Shown: piece by piece, positions 26,489 through 35,691 of the stretch | Layout: every line of letters starts with the position of its first letter | How positions within the stretch are numbered: position 1 is the first letter of the stretch | Origin: Micavibrio sp. UBA7657 | Lineage (GTDB): Bacteria; Pseudomonadota; Alphaproteobacteria; Micavibrionales; Micavibrionaceae | Assembly: GCA_002483465.1 (NCBI GenBank) | Contig: DLHX01000019.1 | Location: 1 to 64,000, forward strand | Length of the DNA stretch: 64,000 bases | Reading direction: 5' to 3' | Position numbers and translations under genes: made by a program | Notes under the pieces: generated by a model | Told to the model about the DNA's origin: nothing | The model's input: only the letters and a program-made list of their open reading frames with translations | Databases searched by the model: none

Positions 26489-27973
26489 GTGAAACGAACT
26501 TCAACTTTAAAGAAAATTTTGACTGGCGCTGCGATTTTTGCCTTAACAGGCACGGGCACAGCGGCTGCCTTTTGGCTGACAGCGCCAAAGCCTTCTCAAA
26601 ATGAGCTGAGCAATGCTTTCTGCCCTGATATGGCTAATGAGCAGGCCTATAAGGATAAGGGCGCGCAGACTTACGCTACCCTCATTCCCGGCCAGGATGG
26701 CTGGATATTCCGTACAAAAAACGATTTTCGTAACAACTGGACCATCAGCGAGGCCACCCGGGACAGGCTTTTAGCGCTGCAAGAGGCCATGCGTGCCCAC
26801 AATGCAGAACTGGTTATTGTCATGCCGCCGGTGCGCGGCATGATTCATGCCAATGAGCTTCTGCCCGCCGATCAAAAACTATATGGCGATGATAAACTGC
26901 AAGCATCATGGGATGCCTATGAAGCGTTTATAAGCAACGCAAAAAACGCCGGTATCGATATCGTTGGAATTGACCGCGACGAAGTGAACGGCAAATTTTT
27001 CTATATGCGTAATCACCATTGGAGTTCTGATGGCGCGCGGATCGCCGCGCAGAAGGCTGCAAAGGAAATTAAAACCCTGCCCGTCTACAGCCAAATTCCA
27101 AAAATCAGCTATATCACCAAGGCCGAGGAGCCGAAAAAATACAAAAGCTCCTATAATAGCGCGTTTAAAAAAATATGCGGAACGAGCGTTCCTGCAGAAA
27201 TGGCTCAGAATTATGAAACAGTTCCAACAAATGCCACAGCGAACGAACAATCGCTTTTCGGCGAGAATAGCGAGCCTCAGGTCGTTCTTCTCGGTACCAG
27301 CAACAGTGTTAGCGATTCTTCACAGGCCAATTTTGAAGGATTTCTGAAAGAATATCTTTCAGCTGATGTGATGAATCTCGCTTACAGCGGTGCAGGTATT
27401 GATACAAGCATTGTTTCCTATATGAATTCCGCTCATTACAAAAACGGAAAACCTAAAATCGTCATCTGGGAAATTCCGGGTTATTACAATCTCGATATCA
27501 TGGACACAAATGTATTCAGCCAGGCTATTCCTGCCGCCTATGGCGAATGCCGCGATCTTGCGCTGGCCAAAGGTGATTTTAAAAATGTAACCGATAATAA
27601 CGCACTTTATGCATCACAGGATGGCGGTCTTTACGGCTCGTTCCCTGCCGGGCAGGATCCGCGACAAGCCACGCTGGAAAGCAATAAGAATTTATATCTG
27701 CATCTTTCCTTTGCAAAGCCGATGAAAGATGATTTTAAAGTCAAATTTCATTATAAAAACGGCGCGGAGGGGCTGACAAAAATTGTGAAGTTTGATCGCT
27801 CGCCGCGTTACCCTGCCGACGGCGAGTTTTATACTCTTTTTCCTGAAATGGATAAGAATGCCGAACTGAACAAAGTCCGGATAACGCTTCCCGAGAAAAT
27901 CAAGGCCGTGGATGTTTCGATGCAGATCTGTGCCTTGCCCAAAGATCATACGCCAGCCGACGAAAGCATGTAG
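26489..27973 (+). CDS. AlgX-like acetyltransferase paralogue, Asp replaced by Asn
   Basis: A 494-residue exported protein starting at a GTG (26489) with AGGA 8 bases upstream; the signal peptide ends near GTGTAAA. It has the AlgX layout: an SGNH/AlgJ-like domain (about 45-330) and a C-terminal beta-rich carbohydrate-binding module. The catalytic Ser is in GTSNS (about residue 271). The Asp of the Asp-x-His motif is Asn: the motif reads RNHHW at about 174-178. The other AlgX here has KDHHW. So its transferase activity may be lost or altered, leaving polymer binding. Its stop abuts the converging algI stop with no gap. Confidence 0.88.
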   Translation: MKRTSTLKKILTGAAIFALTGTGTAAAFWLTAPKPSQNELSNAFCPDMANEQAYKDKGAQTYATLIPGQDGWIFRTKNDFRNNWTISEATRDRLLALQEAMRAHNAELVIVMPPVRGMIHANELLPADQKLYGDDKLQASWDAYEAFISNAKNAGIDIVGIDRDEVNGKFFYMRNHHWSSDGARIAAQKAAKEIKTLPVYSQIPKISYITKAEEPKKYKSSYNSAFKKICGTSVPAEMAQNYETVPTNATANEQSLFGENSEPQVVLLGTSNSVSDSSQANFEGFLKEYLSADVMNLAYSGAGIDTSIVSYMNSAHYKNGKPKIVIWEIPGYYNLDIMDTNVFSQAIPAAYGECRDLALAKGDFKNVTDNNALYASQDGGLYGSFPAGQDPRQATLESNKNLYLHLSFAKPMKDDFKVKFHYKNGAEGLTKIVKFDRSPRYPADGEFYTLFPEMDKNAELNKVRITLPEKIKAVDVSMQICALPKDHTPADESM

Positions 27974-29398
27974 TTAAAACTGGAAGTACAGGAACGGCGA
28001 GTAGCTCTGCGCGCCCAGCTTCATCACCGCTATTACAAACAAACCGATTGCGCCGCTGTGGATCCATACATTGCGCGTTTCCTTAATGTTAAAATTTAAC
28101 TTCTTTTCCAACAGCGGCATACCGAAAATCAGGATGTAGCCAACGATTAACGCGGTCGTGGCGGCGCCCGTGACCTGCCAGCTGATTTCCTCGCTGAGGC
28201 CGGCTGTGGCACCTGCAAACATCGATTTATAGAATTTCAGGGCCTGAGTGACGTTTTCCGCGCGGAACATCACCCAGCCCATGATGACAAGGAAGAACGT
28301 GAAAACCATCAAGGCGAGATCTTTAACCGGTTCAATAACTTGCCTGCTCTCTGTTTTAAGAGAGTTTACAAAGCGCTCTATCGCTAAAATACCGCCATGC
28401 CATGCGCCCCAGATGATGAATGTCCAGTTGGCACCGTGCCACAAGCCGCCGAGCAGCATCGTCAAAAAAAGATTGATATAGGTGCGGCGCGTACCCTTCC
28501 GGTTGCCGCCGAGCGGAATATAAAGGTAATCGCGTAGCCATGTCGAAAGGCTGATGTGCCAGCGCCGCCAGAATTCGGTTATGGAGCGGCTTATATAGGG
28601 GAAGTTGAAGTTCTCCATGAAGCGGAAGCCCATCATTAATCCGAGTCCGATGGCCATGTCGCTGTAGCCGGAGAAATCAAAGTAAAGCTGAACGGTGTAA
28701 GCGAGGGCGCCCAGCCACGCATCGGCCATGGTCGGGTCTTCCAGCGCGAAAGTTTTGTCAACGAGCGGCGCAACCGTGTCGGCAATAAGAACTTTTTTGG
28801 CAAAGCCCGTCATAAAGCGGTAGGCGCCTTCCGCAAATTTTTCGGGAGTGTGCGTGCGGCTGGTGAACTGATCTTCAAGGTCTTTATAGCGAAGGACCGG
28901 GCCGGCAATGAGCTGAGGGAAGAGTGTCATAAAGGCCAAAAAATCGCGTAGTTTTTTCGGCGGGTGCGCCTCACCGCGGTAAATATCGATAAGAAAGCTG
29001 ATGCACTGGAAAATGTGAAAGGAAATGCCGATCGGCAGGATGAATTTCAGCGCCTCGATCGTGTTCATGCCGGAGGCTTCCAACGCTGCGTTCAGGCTGT
29101 CGACACCGAAATTCAAATATTTGAAAATACCCAGCGTTACAAGATTTCCCGCGACGCCGAGTTGCATCCAGCGGCGACGGCCAATCTCGGCGTCATTCTT
29201 CACGATACGGTCGGCTATGACGTAGTTCCAGAACGTGACGCCCATGATGAGCAAGAGAAAATCAACGCGCCACCAAGCATAAAAAATGCACCCGCCGACG
29301 AGAATAACGGGCGAGCGCCATGATTTCGGAACGATGTAATAAACCGCCAGAAATAGCGGCAGGAACAGGAAAAGAAATATGAGCGATGAAAAAACCAT
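27974..29398 (-). CDS. algI: Alginate O-acetyltransferase AlgI (MBOAT)
   Basis: A 474-residue inner-membrane acyltransferase with about 10 helices. It has the MBOAT core: FPQLIAGPVLRYKDL, FDFSGYSDMAIGLG, FWRRWHISLSTWLRDYLYIPLGG, and the catalytic His in GGLWHGANWTF. It passes acetyl groups across the inner membrane to periplasmic AlgJ/AlgX. The ATG at 29398 follows CAGGG. A hairpin with a T-run lies between algF and algI, so algI may be expressed at a lower level than the upstream genes or from its own promoter. Confidence 0.95.
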   Translation of the reverse strand: MVFSSLIFLFLFLPLFLAVYYIVPKSWRSPVILVGGCIFYAWWRVDFLLLIMGVTFWNYVIADRIVKNDAEIGRRRWMQLGVAGNLVTLGIFKYLNFGVDSLNAALEASGMNTIEALKFILPIGISFHIFQCISFLIDIYRGEAHPPKKLRDFLAFMTLFPQLIAGPVLRYKDLEDQFTSRTHTPEKFAEGAYRFMTGFAKKVLIADTVAPLVDKTFALEDPTMADAWLGALAYTVQLYFDFSGYSDMAIGLGLMMGFRFMENFNFPYISRSITEFWRRWHISLSTWLRDYLYIPLGGNRKGTRRTYINLFLTMLLGGLWHGANWTFIIWGAWHGGILAIERFVNSLKTESRQVIEPVKDLALMVFTFFLVIMGWVMFRAENVTQALKFYKSMFAGATAGLSEEISWQVTGAATTALIVGYILIFGMPLLEKKLNFNIKETRNVWIHSGAIGLFVIAVMKLGAQSYSPFLYFQF

Positions 29399-29431
29399 TT
29401 TGCCCTGTCTATAACTGACCTAATAAAAACC

Positions 29432-29453
29432 GGAAACGGAAGGCTCCGTTTCC
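29432..29453 (-). terminator. Hairpin with T-run between algF and algI
   Basis: A perfect 9-bp stem, GGAAACGGA with TCCGTTTCC around AGGC, is followed on the minus strand by GGTTTTTATT. It lies 32 bases after the algF stop and 34 bases before the algI start. It fits an intrinsic terminator or attenuator. Confidence 0.7.
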
Positions 29454-29485
29454 AGTTTTATTAAATCGCCTTCTTTCCTGATTAT

Positions 29486-30121
29486 TTAGCGCGTGGTGTT
29501 GGTGGATGCCTGAACCCATTCCACATCCTTGTCGTTCATTGCAATCGCGCTGTAGGACGAGCCGCGCTCAAGCGAGACAGGTCCGAGATCCTTCAGTTTC
29601 GTTTCGCCATCGAAAATGGCAATGGAAACCTTCACAGGATTGATCTGTTTATCACCAACCGCGCCGGCCGAAAGCGGCGGGACGATTACAACCTTACCGT
29701 CGGCCGTTTTCAGGCTGAGGTCCGGTTTATCTGTGAGATTGTAAAATACGATCTGCGATTTGGCTTCGTTCTCGTTTTTCGGATCGTCTTTGACTTCCAG
29801 CGCGCCGCCTTCATTGAGAACGACGGTGTAGAATTTGCCGGATTCAGCATTAAAGTCTTTTGCCGCTGAACCGATGGAGGCCTTCACAGCGCCCTTCGGA
29901 ATGACGTAGTAGCTCGAAACCTGCTTGAAATTCAGGTAGTCATAGCCCTTGTCATTAGCCTTGGCCTGCTTTGAGCCGCTCTCAGGGGATTCACTCAAGA
30001 ACCTTACAAAAGCGGAGCCTTCGGGCGGCAGCGGATCATAAAGCCCCTGGTCCTGCGCAAACGCTGGCATGGTCACCGCGCCTAAAATCATAATGCTGCA
30101 AGATGCTATAATCTTTTTCAT
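29486..30121 (-). CDS. algF: Alginate acetylation adaptor AlgF
   Basis: A 211-residue periplasmic protein with signal peptide ending MPAFA. The mature start GLYDPLPPEGSAFVRF matches the AlgF family pattern (LY-P--P-GS-FVR). AlgF has no known catalytic residues and links AlgI, AlgJ and AlgX during O-acetylation. Its start overlaps the algX stop by 4 bases (ATGA), so the two are co-translated. Two beta-rich halves are visible; length is close to Pseudomonas AlgF. Confidence 0.9.
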   Translation of the reverse strand: MKKIIASCSIMILGAVTMPAFAQDQGLYDPLPPEGSAFVRFLSESPESGSKQAKANDKGYDYLNFKQVSSYYVIPKGAVKASIGSAAKDFNAESGKFYTVVLNEGGALEVKDDPKNENEAKSQIVFYNLTDKPDLSLKTADGKVVIVPPLSAGAVGDKQINPVKVSIAIFDGETKLKDLGPVSLERGSSYSAIAMNDKDVEWVQASTNTTR

Positions 30122-31593
30122 AGTTTTTCCTTTTTAAAGTTTGGCTTATTGTGCTCGACACTTACAACCGGCGGCTGTTTAGGTTCCCTGGAAATTTCAT
30201 TATATCCGAGGGACGTTTTTTGATTTTTTTTACAGATCATGACGCTGACGGTTTTACCTTTTGCCTCTTCCGGCAGATCTAATACGACCTTCTCGAGGTT
30301 TTCCTTCTTTCCATCCTGCAGGGCCACATAAAACTGGCCGTCACTGGGATAGCGTCCCGAGCGGTCGAATTTGTACTTGTCACGGTTTTTAACGTAGCGC
30401 AGATCCAGCGTGACCGGTTCGTTCACAGGAGTACTGAAACCCACATTGAGATAATAATCGCTTCCTGAAATGTTCCGGCTGGCCAGTTTTTCGAGGGCAA
30501 TCATGGTCTTTTCTTCAATTTTTTTATCTTTGGCGAGAACAACGGGATTGCCTTCGCATGAACCGTATGTCGCGGGGATGGCTTCGCGGAAGAATTTTTT
30601 ATGGTTGGAAAGATCGTAATAGCCGGGAATTTCCCAAATAGCGATCCTGGCCGGATTTTTTTGAAACGCTTCCGAATTCAGATAAGAAATCATAGCCGTA
30701 TCAAGACCGCCGCCAGAAACCGACATATTCATGATGTCAGCGGAGAGCTCTTCCTTGAGGAACCCTTCAAAATTTGCCTGCGAAGGTTCCATGGTGCTGT
30801 TACTCGTACCCATCAGAACGACTTCAGGCTGTTTTGAATCACCAAATAAATCATCCTGATCCTCTGCAGTTGATTTACGTTCTGTTACTTTTTTCACGAT
30901 GCGCTCAGGCGGCTGGCGTGTATCGCAAATTCTTTTGAAAACCTTTTTTGAAACGCCGTAAAAATCATAAGCACCGTCTTCGCGCGTCGCGTATTCAATT
31001 TTTTCGATATCTTTATAGACAGGCAGTTTTTTTATCGCTGCGGCCAGCGCTTTCGCAGATAATTGCGCGCCGTAGGGATTCCAGTGGTGGTCCTTACGGT
31101 AGAAAAACGGCGTTTCGGGTGCCGGGCGTTCAACACCCACGACCGTAATGCCGCGGTTGCGGATAGATTCTATGCCACTCCAGTAACTTTTCCAGACTTT
31201 ATCTATATTTCGGAGATCGTATTTTTTCCTGTCTTCATCAGTAATGTATTGTGAATGCATCAAGGCGCGCGTCGGCGTAATCAGCATCACCAATTCGGTT
31301 CCATGTGCCTTGAAAGCGTCGCTTAATTCCTCGAGATCATCCAGCGTATCATCGGGAATGGAAAAATCATTGCGAAAATCGCTTTCAGACCGGAATATCC
31401 AGCCACCGCTGCCCGGAACAAGCATTTTGTAGGAATCAAAGTTGTTTTTATCGTAGAGAGCCTCGTCCTTCATGGCAGGACAGAAAAGCGCCTGCACTTC
31501 TTCAACGCCGCAGTCATTATTCTGCGCCTGGGCGGGCATCGTGCCCAAAACAATCGCGGCAGCAAGAGCCGTCATATTTCTTTTTATACGCAA
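30118..31593 (-). CDS. algX: Alginate O-acetyltransferase AlgX, canonical copy
   Basis: A 491-residue secreted protein; the signal peptide ends AQAQ near residue 24. The SGNH-like domain carries Asp and His in KDHHW (about residues 167-171) and the nucleophile Ser in GTSNS, so the triad of AlgX is complete. A C-terminal carbohydrate-binding module follows. It transfers acetyl to mannuronate in the periplasm and helps the export complex. It is close in sequence to the copy at 26489-27973 (shared SQANFEGFLKE and IWEIPGYY stretches), indicating duplication. It sits 3 bases after algJ. Confidence 0.92.
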   Translation of the reverse strand: MRIKRNMTALAAAIVLGTMPAQAQNNDCGVEEVQALFCPAMKDEALYDKNNFDSYKMLVPGSGGWIFRSESDFRNDFSIPDDTLDDLEELSDAFKAHGTELVMLITPTRALMHSQYITDEDRKKYDLRNIDKVWKSYWSGIESIRNRGITVVGVERPAPETPFFYRKDHHWNPYGAQLSAKALAAAIKKLPVYKDIEKIEYATREDGAYDFYGVSKKVFKRICDTRQPPERIVKKVTERKSTAEDQDDLFGDSKQPEVVLMGTSNSTMEPSQANFEGFLKEELSADIMNMSVSGGGLDTAMISYLNSEAFQKNPARIAIWEIPGYYDLSNHKKFFREAIPATYGSCEGNPVVLAKDKKIEEKTMIALEKLASRNISGSDYYLNVGFSTPVNEPVTLDLRYVKNRDKYKFDRSGRYPSDGQFYVALQDGKKENLEKVVLDLPEEAKGKTVSVMICKKNQKTSLGYNEISREPKQPPVVSVEHNKPNFKKEKL

Positions 31594-31596
31594 TTT

Positions 31597-32697
31597 CTAA
31601 ACTCCCTCAGAGAGAAAATCTGTTTTCAAATTATAATCGAACGAAAGATAACGCTCTGGAATCTCCCAGATAACCAGTTTGGGCGGCGTTTTCTTGAACG
31701 CTTCATTGCTGAGGTATTTATCCATTGTCTCGAACGGGCCGAGCCCTTCATCGGCTGCGTTCAGAATGTCTGTTTGCATATTTTCCTTGAGAAATCCTGC
31801 AAAATTCCATTTTGGATTGGCGCTGTAGCTGGTTCCAACCAAAGTAACCGCAGGAGATTTTTCCGAGAACAAAGATTCAGCGGTGGCATCTGCGGCACCC
31901 TCTTCTACGGTTTGGAATAAAGGCAGCGTATCTACGGGGAGATTTTTGCTAGCAAAGGTGTCGCCGACAGGAACATAGCGAAGCAGATCGCCCTTATGTT
32001 CTTCATTTTTATCCAGGCTGGTTGTGTACGTGACTTTATCAAAGGAAATGGATTCCTTTTTTAGATATCCCGCAACGGCCATGGCCGCTGTCTGCGCACC
32101 ATCAGGCGTCCAATGGGTGTCGGTTTTTAAAAATATATTTTGCGTGTTTCGCCCGGATTGCATAGGCGTTAACAAATCGACGGCCCTAATTTTCCTGGAA
32201 TTAAGACCCTTAATAAACTCGCTGTAAATTTCTTTTTTATAAGTGGGAAATTCATAACGACCCAATTTGTCACTATAGACGCGCGCCTTGGACGGAACAG
32301 GAACAACAACCAGATCAATATTTTTAGCTTCCAAATAGTTATTCACGTTTTGTATGTAATCCATATTTTTAAGAATTTTTTTCTTTTGAGCGGGCTGATG
32401 ATCGAATTCTTCTTTAGTGAAGAGCCAATTATCCTGACCAATCAGCACGCCTTCATTGCCCTCATGAAAGGTCACGTAATTGATAAAGCCCCAACTATTT
32501 TTGCTCGTTTCATAAGTGACAAGATTTTTATTGAATAATTTTTCGTAGAGAGGGGTCCACTCGCCTTTAATGACAGGTGTCATCTTTAAAGGATTAGCAT
32601 CGGCGCGGCTCTGCCAGACCGCCGCCAGAGACAAGGTCGCTGCAGTTATCAGGAATATAAGCATAAATATTCCAGAAACACCGAAACGATGAACCAT
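31597..32697 (-). CDS. algJ: Alginate O-acetyltransferase AlgJ
   Basis: A 366-residue protein anchored by one N-terminal helix (about 8-28) with the rest in the periplasm. It has the AlgJ motif FLKTDTHWTPDGA, with catalytic Asp and His, and the nucleophile region LVGTSYS. It takes acetyl from AlgI and transfers or relays it to the polymer. It lacks the C-terminal binding module of AlgX. It opens the leftward alginate arm, divergent from algD across 126 bases. Confidence 0.92.
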   Translation of the reverse strand: MVHRFGVSGIFMLIFLITAATLSLAAVWQSRADANPLKMTPVIKGEWTPLYEKLFNKNLVTYETSKNSWGFINYVTFHEGNEGVLIGQDNWLFTKEEFDHQPAQKKKILKNMDYIQNVNNYLEAKNIDLVVVPVPSKARVYSDKLGRYEFPTYKKEIYSEFIKGLNSRKIRAVDLLTPMQSGRNTQNIFLKTDTHWTPDGAQTAAMAVAGYLKKESISFDKVTYTTSLDKNEEHKGDLLRYVPVGDTFASKNLPVDTLPLFQTVEEGAADATAESLFSEKSPAVTLVGTSYSANPKWNFAGFLKENMQTDILNAADEGLGPFETMDKYLSNEAFKKTPPKLVIWEIPERYLSFDYNLKTDFLSEGV

Positions 32698-32733
32698 TTT
32701 ATTTTTCCTCGCTTTTTGATTGCAGAGAGCTTT

Positions 32734-32758
32734 GGAACTTTCGTCATCAACGCACGTT
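32734..32758 (+). promoter_or_regulatory. EcfG-type general stress promoter of algD
   Basis: GGAAC at 32734-32738 and CGTT at 32755-32758 are separated by 16 bases, an exact match to the alphaproteobacterial EcfG consensus. The site is 65 bases upstream of the algD ATG, leaving a leader of about 60 bases. It lies in the 126-base divergent gap between algJ and algD. Confidence 0.7.
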
Positions 32759-32823
32759 CATAAGGAAAGTTCAAAAAAATCTTTTGAGCTCATGAATTAA
32801 TTCTCAAAAATCAGGGTACACAC

Positions 32824-34143
32824 ATGAAAGTAAGCGTAATCGGAATCGGATATGTTGGCGCTGTTGCATCAGCATGTCTTGCCGAAATGGGTCACGATGT
32901 CATTGCAGTAGATACCGAACAGGTCAAAATCGATTGCATTAATAAAGGTATTTCACCGATCATCGAAAAAGGGTTGGGCGATCTTATTAAAAAAGGCGTG
33001 AAAAGCCGCAAACTCAAGGCTACAGACAGCCTGAAAGACGCCGTTGCTGAAAGTGAGATTTCACTTATATGTGTTGGCACACCGAGCGAAGTCGACGGCT
33101 CTCTTGATTACAAATATATCCGGGAAATCTGCAAACAGCTCGGCGAGGCGATTAAGGATAAAGATACGTTTCATACCGTGGTTGTACGTAGCACAGTCGT
33201 GCCCGGGACACTTTTGAACGTCGTGAAGCCGATTCTGGAAGAACATTCAGGCAAAGTCGCCGGACAGGATTTTGGTCTTGGCAACAATCCGGAATTCCTA
33301 CGTGAGAGCACCGCTATCGAAGATTATTTCCATCCCACGCAGATCGTGGTTGGTGCACTTGATGAAAAGACGGCCAAACGCATCATGGGCCTTTATGACG
33401 GAATCGATGCGCCGCGTACGATAGCAGATGTCAGTGTGTCTGAAGGCGTCAAATATGTCAGCAATGCCTGGCGGGCCAATAAAATTTCATTTGCCAATGA
33501 AATCGGTAATATCCTGAAGCGGCATGGCGTCGACAGTCATAAGGTCATGCAGATATTTTTTGAAGATACAAAAATCAATATGGGCCCGAGCTTTCTGATG
33601 CCCGGTTTTGCGTTTGGTGGATCGTGTCTGCCAAAAGATATTCGTGCCCTGCGCGCCAGCGCGAAATCGAAAGGGCTCAAAACCCCCCTCTTCGATTCAA
33701 TTATCAAAGCCAACGAATTGCAAATCAAACATGCGTTCGACATGATCTGGGAAAAAGGCCAGCAGAATGTCGCGCTGCTGGGTTTAAGCTTTAAGCCCAA
33801 TACGGATGATCTGCGGGAAAGCCCGCTGGTGATACTGGCCGATCTTCTGCTCAAGGGCGGTTACAATTTGAAAATTTACGACCCTTGCGTCTTTGAAGCC
33901 CGCCGCATGAACGGCAGCAACCGTGAATATATCGAGAAAGGCATCCCGCATATTTCCAGTTGCCTGGTTGAAACGGCGGATGAACTGATGCTGAATTCCG
34001 AAATCTTCGTGATCGGCAACGGCACGAAAGAATTCGCGGATATCATCAACCGAACCGATGAAGCGAGCACGATTATAGACCTTGTCAGGTTTAAGAACGC
34101 GCCCATTGAAACAAGGGCAAGCTACAGCGGTCTTTGCTGGTAG
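32824..34143 (+). CDS. algD: GDP-mannose 6-dehydrogenase AlgD
   Basis: A 439-residue enzyme oxidising GDP-mannose to GDP-mannuronate, the committed step of alginate synthesis. It has the NAD loop VIGIGYVGAVASACLAE, NPEFLRESTAIEDY, and the catalytic Cys in GFAFGGSCLPKD at residue 268, the same number as in Pseudomonas AlgD. The C-terminal domain has LGLSFKPNTDDLRESP. It opens the rightward alginate arm behind an EcfG-type promoter. Its TAG is followed directly by the alg8 ATG. UDP-glucose dehydrogenase is the main alternative, but the sequence and neighbours favour AlgD. Confidence 0.95.
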   Translation: MKVSVIGIGYVGAVASACLAEMGHDVIAVDTEQVKIDCINKGISPIIEKGLGDLIKKGVKSRKLKATDSLKDAVAESEISLICVGTPSEVDGSLDYKYIREICKQLGEAIKDKDTFHTVVVRSTVVPGTLLNVVKPILEEHSGKVAGQDFGLGNNPEFLRESTAIEDYFHPTQIVVGALDEKTAKRIMGLYDGIDAPRTIADVSVSEGVKYVSNAWRANKISFANEIGNILKRHGVDSHKVMQIFFEDTKINMGPSFLMPGFAFGGSCLPKDIRALRASAKSKGLKTPLFDSIIKANELQIKHAFDMIWEKGQQNVALLGLSFKPNTDDLRESPLVILADLLLKGGYNLKIYDPCVFEARRMNGSNREYIEKGIPHISSCLVETADELMLNSEIFVIGNGTKEFADIINRTDEASTIIDLVRFKNAPIETRASYSGLCW

Positions 34144-35691
34144 ATGGACAAGGCGCGTTTAAAATCCCAAAGAAACTGGCCTGAAGGCACCGTCGGATTT
34201 GCGGCTTATACTTCGGGGCTTTTTCTGGCAGCCGCCATGCTGCCGGCCACCGCCCTCGATCCGTCGGCGCAATTTTTCCTTGCGGGAATCGGCGTGCTGG
34301 CTATGTGGCGCTACAGCTGGGGGATGATTAATTTTGTCCGCTCAATCATTTACAGGACATATATATTCCCTCGCTGGCGTTACCAGGCCGATATTGGCGG
34401 CGCGGCGCTTCTGCCGTCAAAGCTCTATATATTAATGACGATTTACCGGATCAATCCCAGGATTGCTTCGCGGGCTATAAAGGCCGCCACACAGGAAGCG
34501 ATCCGCAGCGGCATTCCCACGACGATTGTTGCCTCCATCGTTGAACAGCAGGATGACGAGCTTGTTACAACGCTTTTTCAAAGCTGCAATCCGCCGGAAC
34601 ATATCAATTTAAAAATCATACGCGCTGCAGGAACCGGCAAGCGGGTAGGCCTGGCGCATGGTTTCATGACAATTTCACGCGACCGACCGCCGCCCGACGC
34701 TCTTGTGGTTGTTATGGATGGAGACACAGTCTTACTGAACGGAGCTTTGAATAAGTGCATACCGTTTTTTAAATTGAGACCGAAGCTCGGCGCGGTGACA
34801 ACGGATGAAATTAGTGAAGTTGACACCAATTCGCCGTGGATGAGGAATTGGTACGAGCTCCGCTTCGCTCAGCGCCATATCCTGATGAGTTCGATCTCAC
34901 TTTCACGCCGCGTTATGACACTGACGGGGCGCATGTCCATTTTCCGCGCCGATATTGTCACGGCGCGCGGGTTTATCGATCACATTACGCACGACATGCT
35001 GGATCATTGGCGACTCGGAAAATTCAAATTCCTGACCGGCGATGATAAATCCAGCCTTTACTGGGTTATCAAGCAGGGTTACGAGCAGATTTACATTCCG
35101 GATGTGCAGGTTTTGACTCTCGAAGATCCTCCCCATGAAAGCTTTTTGAAATCCAGCACACAATTAATGTTCCGCTGGTTCGGCAATATGTTCCGGACCA
35201 ACAGCCGCATATTGAATCTTGGCATGACACGCATGCCGCCCTTCGTGTGGTGGGCATTTTTTGACCAGAGACTGTCGATGTGGACGACCCTTGTCGGGCC
35301 GATTTTCGCGACATTGCTGGCGATTAAATACGGCCTGATATTTTTCGCATATTATTTTGTCTGGGTGGGTTTCGTGCGCTGGGTTATGAGCCTGATGTTA
35401 CTAAGCGCGCGTCCGAAAATAAACTGGCGCTACCCGTTCCTGCTTTATTACAGCCAGATTTACGGCGCCATGATGAAGACCTGGGTTTTCTTCCGCCTCG
35501 ACGTGCAATCATGGACGCGGCAGAAAACCAAGCTTCAGCGCGGCCTGACCCAGTCGCAATATCTCTGGAATTTCTGGAGTTCTCATGCCGTTCATGCGAC
35601 TGCGATTATAATCCTAATTTGCAGCATCGGTCTCGCCAGCCACGTCATCCAGATTCCTTACGCTGCCGTCAACTCAGTGGTGTTTCATTAA
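34144..35691 (+). CDS. alg8: Mannuronan synthase catalytic subunit Alg8
   Basis: A 515-residue GT2 polymerase in the inner membrane. Two N-terminal helices, a cytoplasmic GT domain with VVVMDGDTVL and a later TTDE acidic site, a FLTGDDKS catalytic region, a QLMFRWFGN form of the Q-x-x-RW motif, and four or so C-terminal helices. It joins mannuronate from GDP-mannuronate and feeds it through the membrane with Alg44. It starts right after the algD stop and shares one base with the alg44 ATG (TAATG). Confidence 0.94.
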   Translation: MDKARLKSQRNWPEGTVGFAAYTSGLFLAAAMLPATALDPSAQFFLAGIGVLAMWRYSWGMINFVRSIIYRTYIFPRWRYQADIGGAALLPSKLYILMTIYRINPRIASRAIKAATQEAIRSGIPTTIVASIVEQQDDELVTTLFQSCNPPEHINLKIIRAAGTGKRVGLAHGFMTISRDRPPPDALVVVMDGDTVLLNGALNKCIPFFKLRPKLGAVTTDEISEVDTNSPWMRNWYELRFAQRHILMSSISLSRRVMTLTGRMSIFRADIVTARGFIDHITHDMLDHWRLGKFKFLTGDDKSSLYWVIKQGYEQIYIPDVQVLTLEDPPHESFLKSSTQLMFRWFGNMFRTNSRILNLGMTRMPPFVWWAFFDQRLSMWTTLVGPIFATLLAIKYGLIFFAYYFVWVGFVRWVMSLMLLSARPKINWRYPFLLYYSQIYGAMMKTWVFFRLDVQSWTRQKTKLQRGLTQSQYLWNFWSSHAVHATAIIILICSIGLASHVIQIPYAAVNSVVFH

